This document shows positions 37,005 to 45,203 of a stretch of 64,000 nt of DNA, piece after piece. Under the pieces are notes generated by a model. It made no database searches. It saw only the letters and a list, made by a program, of their open reading frames with translations, and was not told the DNA's origin. The translations under genes were made by a program, and so were the position numbers. The stretch's first letter is position 1. Each line of letters opens with the position of its first letter. The stretch lies in assembly GCF_014773365.1 (NCBI RefSeq), contig NZ_JACWUN010000005.1:62001-126000 (forward strand). The letters run 5' to 3'. The stretch comes from Pelovirga terrestris (GTDB taxonomy: Bacteria > Desulfobacterota > Desulfuromonadia > Desulfuromonadales > Geopsychrobacteraceae).

Positions 37005-38270
37005 ATGGACATTCTGGCGCTGAACTGTGGAAGCTCATCGGTCAAATATCAATTATTTGACTGGAAGCGCAAGGAAGTAATCGCCAAAGGCATGGTGGAA
37101 CGCGTGACCATCGGCGATTCTTACATTATTCACGAAGTACCGGGACGCGAAACCTACCGCGAAGAATATGAATGCCCCGACCACAAAACGGCCGTCCACC
37201 TGATTGTCAAAACCCTGAGCGGCAAGGAGCACGGTGTCGTCACGGATATGAATCAGATATCGGCGGTCGGTCATCGAGTGGTTCATGGTGGAGAAAAATT
37301 CACCTGTTCGGTGCGTATTGACGACGATGTGCTGGCCGCCATCAAAGAGGTTCAACACCTCGCCCCGCTCCACAACCCGCCTAACATTTCCGGCATCGAA
37401 GCAGCGCAAGCGGTGCTTCCCAACGTTCCGCACATTGCTATCTTTGACACCGCGTTTCACCAGACCATGCCCGAATATGCCTATACCTATCCGGTTCCCC
37501 ACGAATGGTATACCCAGCATGGCGTACGGCGCTACGGCTTCCATGGTACCAGTCACCTTTATGTAGCCAAGCGTGCTGCGGTTCTGCTCGGCAAGAAACC
37601 GGAACAGTGCAATATTATCACCATGCACATTGGCAACGGGGTCTCTCATTGTGCTATCAAAAATGGTGTCTCGGTAGATACCTCCATGGGCTTGACGCCT
37701 CTGGAAGGCGCGGTCATGGGAACCCGCTGTGGGGACATTGACCCGGCGATCCCGGCCTTTATCATGGAGCGCGAAGGGTTAACTCCTAAGGACATTGACA
37801 ATATCCTCAATAAAAAATCAGGAATATTTGGCATTACGGGTGAATTCACCGATCGGCGCGACGTCATCGAGGCCGCCGAAGCCGGCAACACCCGCTGTCA
37901 ACTCGCCCTTGACATTGAGTCCTATCGCCTGAAAAAATATATCGGTTGCTACAATGCTGCGTTAGGACGCCTTGATGCGGTGGTGTTTACCGCCGGAGTT
38001 GGAGAGATGGCCTGGCTGATCCGCGAAAAAACACTGGACAATCTGGAACATATGGGGATCACACTTGACCGTGAGAAAAACCGCAACACCATGACCCGCA
38101 AGCGTGAAACGATGATTTCCACCCCGGACTCGCCGATCAAGGTCTTTGTTATTCCCACAGATGAGGAGTTGGTTTTTACCGAGGATGTGGTTGCTATCCT
38201 CGAAGGAACCTATACCGATCACATGAATTTCAGCTACTCCTTTGCCCATGACAGTTTTCAGCGTAGCTGA
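37005..38270 (+). CDS. ackA: acetate kinase
   Basis: AckA interconverts acetate and acetyl phosphate with ATP. The 421-residue protein starts MDILALNCGSSSVKYQLFD and has VGHRVVHGG, FDTAFHQTMPEYAYTYPVP, RRYGFHGTSHLYV, MHIGNGVSHCAIKNG and MGLTPLEGAVMGTRCGDIDP, the whole ASKHA signature set. It is about 20 residues longer than the E. coli enzyme at the C terminus. A phosphotransacetylase gene is not adjacent. Confidence 0.97.
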   Translation: MDILALNCGSSSVKYQLFDWKRKEVIAKGMVERVTIGDSYIIHEVPGRETYREEYECPDHKTAVHLIVKTLSGKEHGVVTDMNQISAVGHRVVHGGEKFTCSVRIDDDVLAAIKEVQHLAPLHNPPNISGIEAAQAVLPNVPHIAIFDTAFHQTMPEYAYTYPVPHEWYTQHGVRRYGFHGTSHLYVAKRAAVLLGKKPEQCNIITMHIGNGVSHCAIKNGVSVDTSMGLTPLEGAVMGTRCGDIDPAIPAFIMEREGLTPKDIDNILNKKSGIFGITGEFTDRRDVIEAAEAGNTRCQLALDIESYRLKKYIGCYNAALGRLDAVVFTAGVGEMAWLIREKTLDNLEHMGITLDREKNRNTMTRKRETMISTPDSPIKVFVIPTDEELVFTEDVVAILEGTYTDHMNFSYSFAHDSFQRS

Positions 38271-38297
38271 TGACCACTAGAGATCAATTCTTAAACC

Positions 38298-38330
38298 CCT
38301 GGCTTTTCCGTGTCGAACGAAAAAGCCAGG
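38298..38330 (+). terminator. possible terminator after ackA
   Basis: CCTGGCTTTT and AAAAGCCAGG form a perfect 10-bp stem with a 13-base loop, 28 bp after the ackA stop. Only a weak CTCTT tract follows, so it may terminate inefficiently or act as a stabilising hairpin. Confidence 0.5.
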
Positions 38331-38393
38331 CTCTTAAACCAATAAATAAAGCATGGTCAACTTGTAGTTGAAAATCAGACCCAAGGGTACCCA

Positions 38394-39479
38394 ATGGCCG
38401 ACACCGGCGACGACGTCCAGCAGCTGCTTGCCCAGCTCCAACAGGAAAATGGAGAACTTAAGCAGACCTGTAAAGACCTGATCAGTGAGCGTGAAGCCCT
38501 GGAGATGGCGATTGCTGAGTTCGGCAATAAGCAACTGCGCGCCGAAATTGAAGCAATGGAACTGGAACAGATTTTTCTTTCTGTCAGTGATGCCATGTGG
38601 GCCGTCCGTGATGACGGCACTGTCATCAGAGCCAATGAGGCGATGGCAGCGCTGCTCGGCAAACCTACCGCTGACATTGTCGGCAAGAAATGCCGCGAGT
38701 TACTTGATTATGGCCTCTGCCAGAACAAATCCTGCCCGCTTGAGGTTTGCAGCAGCCGAAAGAAACAGGAATTTGACGTCAAACTGGCGACAGGAGCGGA
38801 TAGCTGCGATCATTACATTATCAGTGTCGCACCGCTGACCACTATTGTCGGCACCACCGCTATTATCAGCCAATTCAAAAACATTACAGCGCGCAAAGAA
38901 GCGGAGCAACAGCTTGAAGAGCTCAACCGGGCCCTATCAGAGATGGCCCGGATTGACGGCTTGACCGGCATTGCTAATCGGCGTTTTTTTGATGAAGTCT
39001 TTGATAAAGAATGGAAACGCCTGGCACGGGAACAGAATCAGAATTTTTCATTGATTCTCGCCGATATCGATTTTTTTAAAAAATATAACGACAACTATGG
39101 TCATCAGCAGGGGGACGATTGCCTGATCCTGGTTGGCAAGGCGCTTAAGGAGGCTATTCTGCGTCCAAGTGACATGGCTGCCCGCTATGGCGGTGAGGAA
39201 TTTGCCCTGTTGTTGCCGGGGAGTGATCTTGCCGGAGCCGGGACAGTTGGTGAACGTGCCCGTCAGGCGATTGTTGACCTGCAGATTCCCCACGAATATT
39301 CCGACGCTGCCGACCATATTACCATGAGCCTTGGGGGAGCCATGATGACCCCCAGCCACGATAACTCACCCGCCGATCTGATCGCATTGGCTGATCAGGC
39401 CCTCTATCGGGCAAAAGAAAGCGGCCGAAATACCCTGTACCTGCCGGACATCGACTACCCCCTCCCCACCCGGTCATAA
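38394..39479 (+). CDS. PAS-GGDEF diguanylate cyclase
   Basis: The 361-residue cytoplasmic protein has an N-terminal coiled coil (about 5-55), a PAS domain (about 58-175) and a GGDEF domain (about 185-355). The active site is GGEEF at residues 266-270, preceded at the usual distance by the RxxD inhibitory site (RPSD at 257-260), so it should make c-di-GMP and be product-inhibited. A cysteine-bearing run in the PAS domain (Cys-Pro and Cys-Ser around residues 105-125) might sense redox or a ligand. Its last six bases overlap the convergent rhomboid gene. Confidence 0.93.
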   Translation: MADTGDDVQQLLAQLQQENGELKQTCKDLISEREALEMAIAEFGNKQLRAEIEAMELEQIFLSVSDAMWAVRDDGTVIRANEAMAALLGKPTADIVGKKCRELLDYGLCQNKSCPLEVCSSRKKQEFDVKLATGADSCDHYIISVAPLTTIVGTTAIISQFKNITARKEAEQQLEELNRALSEMARIDGLTGIANRRFFDEVFDKEWKRLAREQNQNFSLILADIDFFKKYNDNYGHQQGDDCLILVGKALKEAILRPSDMAARYGGEEFALLLPGSDLAGAGTVGERARQAIVDLQIPHEYSDAADHITMSLGGAMMTPSHDNSPADLIALADQALYRAKESGRNTLYLPDIDYPLPTRS

Positions 39480-40637
39480 ATCCGGGCCAGGGCGATCTTC
39501 AATCGCGCGCAGATAGCCGCGCGCTCGGCCAATCAATTCTTGATCGCTGGATAAGTCGATCGCTGCCAGAAAATAATGATAGGCGCTGGTCAAATAGCGC
39601 GGATTTTTCAGCATCGCCTGCCCTGCTCCCAGGTAGGCATGATCAAGGGCCCTATCGCGCGGCCGTTCAGCGATCAGTCGTCGAAAAAGGGATAAAGCCT
39701 CCTGATCCCGCCCCTGAGCCAGCAGATAATCACCAACCCTTAACAGATCAGCGGTCGCGACCTGACCACGTTGCTCGCGACTGGTCAAACTGAAATAACA
39801 GTGTGCGGCCTGATCGAGATCCCCCCGATCCACGGCGGGACAAATACTGCGCAACGATTCGAGGGGAGCACTGACCTGCTGCGTCCGGCGCAAGGGAAAG
39901 AGGCGACGGTAGTGATTCCCCCCCCAGGCAATTCCCAAGCCCGCCAAAAAGCCACCGATATGAGCACCGTGAGCAATACCACTGCCCTGAGTACCGGAAA
40001 CAATGAATGGCAGCAGGTTATCAATAATCAGATAAAAACCCAGCAACAGGCGGGCGGGTAGATAAATTGTAGTCACCACAATGGGAAATAAAAAGATCAG
40101 ACACCGCACCCGGTTCTTGGGAAACCACAGAAAGTAACAGCCCAGCACTCCAAAGATCGCCCCGGATGCACCGATTAACGGGACCTGTGAATTCAGTGAA
40201 AACATGGAAAAAAACAAGGTGGCTGAAACCCCACAGCCGAGATAAGCAAGCAAGTAGCGTAAATGACCAAGCCGATATTCGACATTTTTACCGAAAATAT
40301 ATAGAAACAACATGTTGCCGACCAGATGCATGAATCCCCCATGCAGGAACAGGGAACTGAGCAGGGTCAGCAATGAGGCGGCAGCGGGCCTGAAACCATA
40401 CTGAAACACCAGCAGATCATGAGCACTCAGATGGTCAAGAACTTCACGGGCGGAAATCCTGCCATACAACCCCAAAGATCTGAGATAGTCCAACAGCAGC
40501 GGGTCAGTCAAATCAACCTTGGTACGGGTTGCCGGAAAGCTGATAAAAAGAAAAACACCAATGTTTATCGCCATCAGTCCCCAGGTGACAGCGGGACGGC
40601 CAGGAGCTCGGGGAGTATCGGCGATGGGGAAAAACAT
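39474..40637 (-). CDS. rhomboid-family intramembrane serine protease with TPR-like tail
   Basis: The 387-residue protein has about six or seven membrane helices. The catalytic serine is in GASGAIFGVLG and the histidine in HGAHIGGFLAGLG, as in active rhomboids. After about residue 250 comes a cytoplasmic helical segment resembling tetratricopeptide repeats. ATG 40637 has AGGA upstream and begins MFFPIADTPRAPG; a longer in-frame start is unlikely. Substrates are unknown. Confidence 0.88.
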   Translation of the reverse strand: MFFPIADTPRAPGRPAVTWGLMAINIGVFLFISFPATRTKVDLTDPLLLDYLRSLGLYGRISAREVLDHLSAHDLLVFQYGFRPAAASLLTLLSSLFLHGGFMHLVGNMLFLYIFGKNVEYRLGHLRYLLAYLGCGVSATLFFSMFSLNSQVPLIGASGAIFGVLGCYFLWFPKNRVRCLIFLFPIVVTTIYLPARLLLGFYLIIDNLLPFIVSGTQGSGIAHGAHIGGFLAGLGIAWGGNHYRRLFPLRRTQQVSAPLESLRSICPAVDRGDLDQAAHCYFSLTSREQRGQVATADLLRVGDYLLAQGRDQEALSLFRRLIAERPRDRALDHAYLGAGQAMLKNPRYLTSAYHYFLAAIDLSSDQELIGRARGYLRAIEDRPGPDL

Positions 40638-40717
40638 TGCAATCCTGTCGGTTGGCAGGCCAATATAATAGCACAATATCCGGCTACCGGAATCATCCCT
40701 GCAGCGAGGGTTTTACT

Positions 40718-41326
40718 ATGAGTCTTTTGTTTATGCTGGATATGATCGGCACCGTAGCTTTTGCCGCCTCCGGGGCCTGGGTCGCTGTCCGCAAGGAAAT
40801 GGATCTGTTCGGCGTCGTTGCTTTAGGAATGGTCACCGCAATCGGTGGAGGCACCCTGCGCGACCTGCTGCTTGGGGATCTCCCCCCTTTTTGCCTGCAG
40901 AATGAAATCTACTTCTGGGTGCCGGCGGCGACAGCGCTACTGGTTTTTGTCATGCATCGTCATCTGCCCACCCTGATGCAGCCATTACTTTATCTGGATG
41001 CCATTGGTCTGGGGACTTTTGTCGTGATTGGCGTGAGCAAGGCGCTGTTATTTGACACCGGACCCTTTGGTGCCGTATTGATGGGGATATTGACCGGCAC
41101 TGCCGGTGGGGTTATCCGCGATATTCTCGCTAACGAAGTTCCCTTGATTCTGCGCCAGGAAATCTATGCGTCTGCCTGCGTTCTTGGCGGTATTCTGCTG
41201 GTCATCCTGACCCACCTTGAAGTTCCGGAGCAACTTAATCTGCTGCTGGTGGCCGGCAGCGTTATTCTGATCCGGGTCCTGGCCATCCGCTACAACTGGT
41301 CGCTACCCAAGGCCCCAATCCAATAG
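40718..41326 (+). CDS. TRIC/UPF0126-family membrane protein
   Basis: A 202-residue protein with about seven membrane helices in two similar halves, each with a glycine-rich Arg-Asp motif (GGGTLRDLLLGD and GGVIRDILANEVP). These mark the TRIC (trimeric intracellular cation) fold, formerly UPF0126 (YicG/YadS-like). It probably conducts a small ion or metabolite, but the substrate is not evident. ATG 40718 follows GAGGG; the frame extends upstream without a ribosome site. It starts the TRIC-FAH-DUF2520 operon. Confidence 0.88.
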   Translation: MSLLFMLDMIGTVAFAASGAWVAVRKEMDLFGVVALGMVTAIGGGTLRDLLLGDLPPFCLQNEIYFWVPAATALLVFVMHRHLPTLMQPLLYLDAIGLGTFVVIGVSKALLFDTGPFGAVLMGILTGTAGGVIRDILANEVPLILRQEIYASACVLGGILLVILTHLEVPEQLNLLLVAGSVILIRVLAIRYNWSLPKAPIQ

Positions 41327-41356
41327 TTTTTCTCCACCCCTTATGAGGATATCACC

Positions 41357-42010
41357 ATGCATCAAATCAAATTCACTGATGGCACAACGCTGAACCCCGG
41401 TAAAATTATCGGTCTGGGACGCAACTACCTGGATCACATCCGTGAGCTTGGCAATGCCGTCCCGGAACGGGCGGTCATCTTCTCCAAACCCCAGAGCAGT
41501 CTACTGAATAATGGCGGCATCATCAATCTGCCGGAATTTTCCAAGGAATGTCACCACGAACTGGAACTTGCCGTACTGATTGGCAAAACCGGCAAAAACA
41601 TCAAGACAGAAAGGGCCCTTGATCATGTCGCCGGTTATGCCGTTGCACTTGATCTGACCCTGCGCGACCTACAGACGCAGCTCAAAGAAAAGGGGCTCCC
41701 CTGGGATATCGCCAAAGGATTCGACACCTCCTGCCCCCTTTCTGCCTTTGTCCCCGCTGACCAGGTGACAACCCCCAACAATCTTGAGTTGCAGCTCAAG
41801 GTGAATGGTGTGACCCGTCAAAAAGGGAATACCGCGCACATGATGCGTTCGATTGAGGAGATCATTGCTGAGATCTCCATCTATTTCACCCTCGAACCCG
41901 GTGATATCCTTCTCACCGGCACCCCGGCCGGCGTTGCCAGGCTTTATAGTGGTGATATCCTCGAGGGGACGATTGAACAGGTTGGTTCCCTGAAGGTGTC
42001 TGTAGCGTGA
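41357..42010 (+). CDS. fumarylacetoacetate hydrolase (FAHD1-like) family protein
   Basis: The 217-residue protein has the FAH fold: GLGRNYLDHIRELGN, the metal-binding ECHHELELAVLIG acidic residues, LDLTLRDLQ, AKGFDTSCPLSAFVP, and GDILLTGTPAGVAR. This group includes acylpyruvases and oxaloacetate decarboxylases or tautomerases; which activity applies is not decidable. It has a GAGGATATCACC leader and overlaps the next gene by four bases. Confidence 0.9.
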   Translation: MHQIKFTDGTTLNPGKIIGLGRNYLDHIRELGNAVPERAVIFSKPQSSLLNNGGIINLPEFSKECHHELELAVLIGKTGKNIKTERALDHVAGYAVALDLTLRDLQTQLKEKGLPWDIAKGFDTSCPLSAFVPADQVTTPNNLELQLKVNGVTRQKGNTAHMMRSIEEIIAEISIYFTLEPGDILLTGTPAGVARLYSGDILEGTIEQVGSLKVSVA

Positions 42011-42903
42011 GCAAGCAATTTGCCCTGATCGGCCCAGGTCGGGTCGGTTCAGTCATCTCCCGGGCGCTGTTCGAGAACGGCTATCAGCCGGTCGCCATCA
42101 TTGGTCGCAACCTGCAATCAGCGCAGGAAGCCTGTTCTTTCATCGGCTGTGACGTGGGTCTGGCAACCATGGATCTGTACGCTGCCGCCCCTGCCGAGCT
42201 GATTCTACTGGCCGTACCGGATGACCGCATCGCAGCTGTCGCCGGTCAAATCCACCTCAATCAGGTTGCAAAACCGGGCTGCGTCCTGCTTCATTTCAGC
42301 GGTGTTCACCCGGCTGCCGTTATGCGCCAGCCGGAAGGGCGAACGTTCCTGTTTTCCCTCCACCCCCTGTTCCCATTTGCTGACCGCCGGCAGGCGTATG
42401 AACAATTGGGTCTTATTCATTATTTCGGTGAAGGGGATGTGACCGCTTATCCCACTGCCGAGGCCCTCGGTAACACCCTGGGGGGACAACTCCACTTTCT
42501 AAGCCCACAGATGAAGCATCTTTACCACGCTGCCGCCTGCCTGGTCTCCAATTATCTTGTCACGCTGATCGCGGAGGCCGGTTCTCTACTGGAAGAATGT
42601 GGCATTGAACCGAGTCAGGGGGAAACTTGCCTTCTTCCGCTACTTGAAGCCACCTTGCGCAATGTTGCAACCTGTGGGACAAACGAAGGGCTGACCGGTC
42701 CCATTGTGCGGGGAGATATCGGCACCCTCACTGCCCATCTGCAGGCATTGGAAAGCAGCCCCACCGGTCTGCTTGACCTCTATTGTCTTCTGGGCGGCAG
42801 AACAGTACTGATTGCTGAAGGTTCAGGACGTCTCAGCACCAGTAAGGCGGAATCAATACTCGAACTCTTTAATAAGACAAATTTCACTAACAAGCGCGCA
42901 TGA
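42007..42903 (+). CDS. Rossmann-like/DUF2520 protein
   Basis: A 298-residue protein with an N-terminal NAD(P)-binding Rossmann fold (ALIGPGRVGSVISRALFENG), LLAVPDDRIAAVAG, and HFSGVHPAAV followed by the SLHPLFPF motif of this family. A C-terminal all-helical DUF2520 domain has the conserved YHAAACLVSNYLVTL, typical of 3-hydroxyacid-dehydrogenase-like proteins. The GTG start overlaps the FAH stop (GTGA). It is probably an oxidoreductase, but its substrate is unknown. Confidence 0.85.
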   Translation: MSKQFALIGPGRVGSVISRALFENGYQPVAIIGRNLQSAQEACSFIGCDVGLATMDLYAAAPAELILLAVPDDRIAAVAGQIHLNQVAKPGCVLLHFSGVHPAAVMRQPEGRTFLFSLHPLFPFADRRQAYEQLGLIHYFGEGDVTAYPTAEALGNTLGGQLHFLSPQMKHLYHAAACLVSNYLVTLIAEAGSLLEECGIEPSQGETCLLPLLEATLRNVATCGTNEGLTGPIVRGDIGTLTAHLQALESSPTGLLDLYCLLGGRTVLIAEGSGRLSTSKAESILELFNKTNFTNKRA

Positions 42904-42934
42904 AATAATTAAAATCCTTGCCTTTCTTCACTGG

Positions 42935-42948
42935 TTTAGTTAACTAAA
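42935..42948. repeat. 14-bp perfect palindrome before the HDOD-kinase gene
   Basis: TTTAGTTAACTAAA is perfectly self-complementary. Flanking CTG and CAG three-base arms extend the symmetry to about 22 bp with one mismatch. It lies 31 bp after the DUF2520 stop and 90 bp before the kinase start, suitable for a dimeric regulator. Confidence 0.7.
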
Positions 42949-42959
42949 GCAGATCTATT

Positions 42960-42976
42960 GGTGGTAGTCGACCACC
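42960..42976. repeat. inverted repeat before the HDOD-kinase gene
   Basis: GGTGGT and ACCACC flank AGTCG. It lies 12 bp after the 14-bp palindrome and 61 bp before the kinase start. It may be a second operator half or a leader hairpin. Confidence 0.6.
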
Positions 42977-43037
42977 TAACATTCCGGCGGTCGGCAAGAC
43001 AGAAGAACTGTCGAATCTATTGAACATCAGAGAAGCG

Positions 43038-45122
43038 ATGAATCTCACTTGCAGCGACAACAAGAGCTACAACATCTCCAATCTCCCCACGGTCCCTCAT
43101 CTGTTGGTGGAACTGCTCAATCTTTGTCATCAGGAAGATGTCAGTTTTGACAAGTTCGCCGAGATGATCGGCAAAGATACCGGACTGACTTCACGAGTGA
43201 TGCACATTGCCAACACCCCGGCATTTCGACAATGGAAAGATGTCAGTGATCTGCGCCGGTTTTTGATCGTTCTGGGTATGCACAACCTCAAGACCATTGT
43301 TACCACTTCTGCCATTGAGCAGTTTTTTTACCAGTTCAGCAGTGCCTTTAATCACCAGTTACGCCAGATCTGGGTGCGATCCATCTGTTGTGCCAATCTG
43401 TGCGAGCGCCTGGCCCGCCTGCTTAACTATCACAAGCCCGGAGAGGCTTTTTTTGCCGGTCTTCTCCATCAGTCCGGCATGCTGATACTGATGATGAACG
43501 ATTGTGACAATTATCTACAGCTGCTGGACAGCTATTACGAGACCCCGTACAGTTTCTGTGAACAGGAAAGGGCGCTTCTACAAATCGATCACTGTGAGCT
43601 GGGTGCACTGTTGGCACAGAGCTGGAAGCTCGATTCCTTTATTGCCGATGCCATCCAGTTCCAGCGCGCTCCTGTTGAAGAATTGCGCAGTGCACCGACC
43701 CTGATAAAAATCCTCGCCGTTGCTGCGCGCTTTACCGGGAGCCGCAAGCCTGACGATAATCCCACAGCGCTGGCCATAGCTACGGAGCTACTCGGACTCA
43801 CTTCCGAAACATCACTTACGTGCCTTCAGGAATCACTGAACATAAGTATCGCCATGCTGACGGCCCTAAGGATTCCGAATGCCGCCTCTCTGATCAATCA
43901 CCAGCGCGAATCCGGACAACTCCCCGAGGATGAACACTCCGCCCCACAACTGCGCGCAGCGGTTCGCCGGATTGCGCTCAGCCAGGCTGGAGCGCCTGGC
44001 ACCAGCAAGGACCTGATCACTTTTGCCAAGCAGGTAAGAATCAGCATCTGTTCGGTCTTCCCTCTGCAACAGCTGCTGCTGCTCAGTTACGACGAGAAAA
44101 ATAATCTCCTGATTCCAATCAATGATCTTGAACTACATCAGTTAGACGACCTGCTCTGGGAAGACTCAGACAAGAAAAGTCGGGTTGTTGCCGCCCTCAA
44201 CTCCGCTAGCGAAAAAACCCTGACCACGAACGGGGCCACTATCGCAGATCGGCAATTACTCCGCCTTCTCGACAGTTCAACAGCGTCCCTGATCCCCCTG
44301 GTGTACCGGAATAAAAAAATCGGGTTGATAGCTCTGGGGCTGGGTGGTGAACAATCCCCTCTGGCAGTGAAGGACAAGGCCTTGTTGTCATTGTTCTGCG
44401 AGGAGATCGCCCGACGCTACGCTACCCTTAACAACACCCTGGATAATTCGCTTGGCATGGGGGCAAACCGGTTCAGACAGCTGGTGCATGAGATCAGCAA
44501 CCCATTGTCAATTATCAACAACTATCTTTATGTTCTCGGCAAAAAACTTCACCATGAGGATACGGCTCAGGAGGACTTGCGAACTATTTCCGAAGAAATT
44601 GATCGGATTGGCCGCATCCTGCTGCACGCCGGGGAAAGCAGCTCAGGAGCTAAAAGAAGTCAAGATATTACAAATATTAATGAACTGATATCCGACCTTG
44701 ATCGCATCCTGAACAATTCACTTTATTCTTCTGGACAGATCCAATCGGTTCTGCATCTTGACAAGAAGTTGCCTCCTGTACGATGTTCTTCCGACAAGCT
44801 CAAACAGATTTTGATTAATCTGCTCAAGAATGCGGCGGAAGCTCTTGACTGCGGTGGAACCATTCAGGTTTCCACCAGGGACAATATCTTCCAGGATCAG
44901 CAGCGTTATATTGAGATCACTATCAAAGACAACGGGCCCGGCATTGCACCTGCGGTGCTGCAGGGCTTGTTCAGCCCAGTCACCAGCACCAAAGAAGGGC
45001 ACTCCGGCCTGGGTTTGACAGTAGTCAACAACCTGATCAAGGATCTAGGTGGCAGCATCTCCTGCTTTTCAAGTGCCACCGGCACTGAGTTCAAAATTTT
45101 GCTGCCACGCGCTACAGGGTAA
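43038..45122 (+). CDS. HDOD domain-histidine kinase fusion
   Basis: The product is about 694 residues with no membrane segment. The N-terminal HDOD domain covers about 15-210 (LPTVPHLLVELLNLCHQ, IGKDTGLTSRVMHIANTPAF, then GLLHQSGMLILM). A central region of about 270-460 is compatible with a GAF domain. The C-terminal kinase has its H-box HEISNPLSII with the histidine near 484, N-box LLKNAAEAL, DNGPGI, and GHSGLGLTVVNNL. So it should autophosphorylate, probably to pass phosphate to the response regulator next door. I prefer ATG 43038; a TTG at 43020 is possible. Two palindromes lie just upstream. Confidence 0.9.
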   Translation: MNLTCSDNKSYNISNLPTVPHLLVELLNLCHQEDVSFDKFAEMIGKDTGLTSRVMHIANTPAFRQWKDVSDLRRFLIVLGMHNLKTIVTTSAIEQFFYQFSSAFNHQLRQIWVRSICCANLCERLARLLNYHKPGEAFFAGLLHQSGMLILMMNDCDNYLQLLDSYYETPYSFCEQERALLQIDHCELGALLAQSWKLDSFIADAIQFQRAPVEELRSAPTLIKILAVAARFTGSRKPDDNPTALAIATELLGLTSETSLTCLQESLNISIAMLTALRIPNAASLINHQRESGQLPEDEHSAPQLRAAVRRIALSQAGAPGTSKDLITFAKQVRISICSVFPLQQLLLLSYDEKNNLLIPINDLELHQLDDLLWEDSDKKSRVVAALNSASEKTLTTNGATIADRQLLRLLDSSTASLIPLVYRNKKIGLIALGLGGEQSPLAVKDKALLSLFCEEIARRYATLNNTLDNSLGMGANRFRQLVHEISNPLSIINNYLYVLGKKLHHEDTAQEDLRTISEEIDRIGRILLHAGESSSGAKRSQDITNINELISDLDRILNNSLYSSGQIQSVLHLDKKLPPVRCSSDKLKQILINLLKNAAEALDCGGTIQVSTRDNIFQDQQRYIEITIKDNGPGIAPAVLQGLFSPVTSTKEGHSGLGLTVVNNLIKDLGGSISCFSSATGTEFKILLPRATG

Positions 45123-45203
45123 AACCGCCACTGAAAATATGGCCGGTTGCGGGGACGAAAAAAAACCTAATTAAAAACGGCGGGGGAAAGAGAATTAAAA
45201 CCA

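Noticed and set aside
45123-45203. Possible c-di-GMP (GEMM) riboswitch before the REC-PAS-GGDEF-EAL gene
   Set aside because: A GGGGACGAAAA string loosely recalls the conserved 3' end of that class, but the gap is only 81 bp and the GGCAAACC core is absent.
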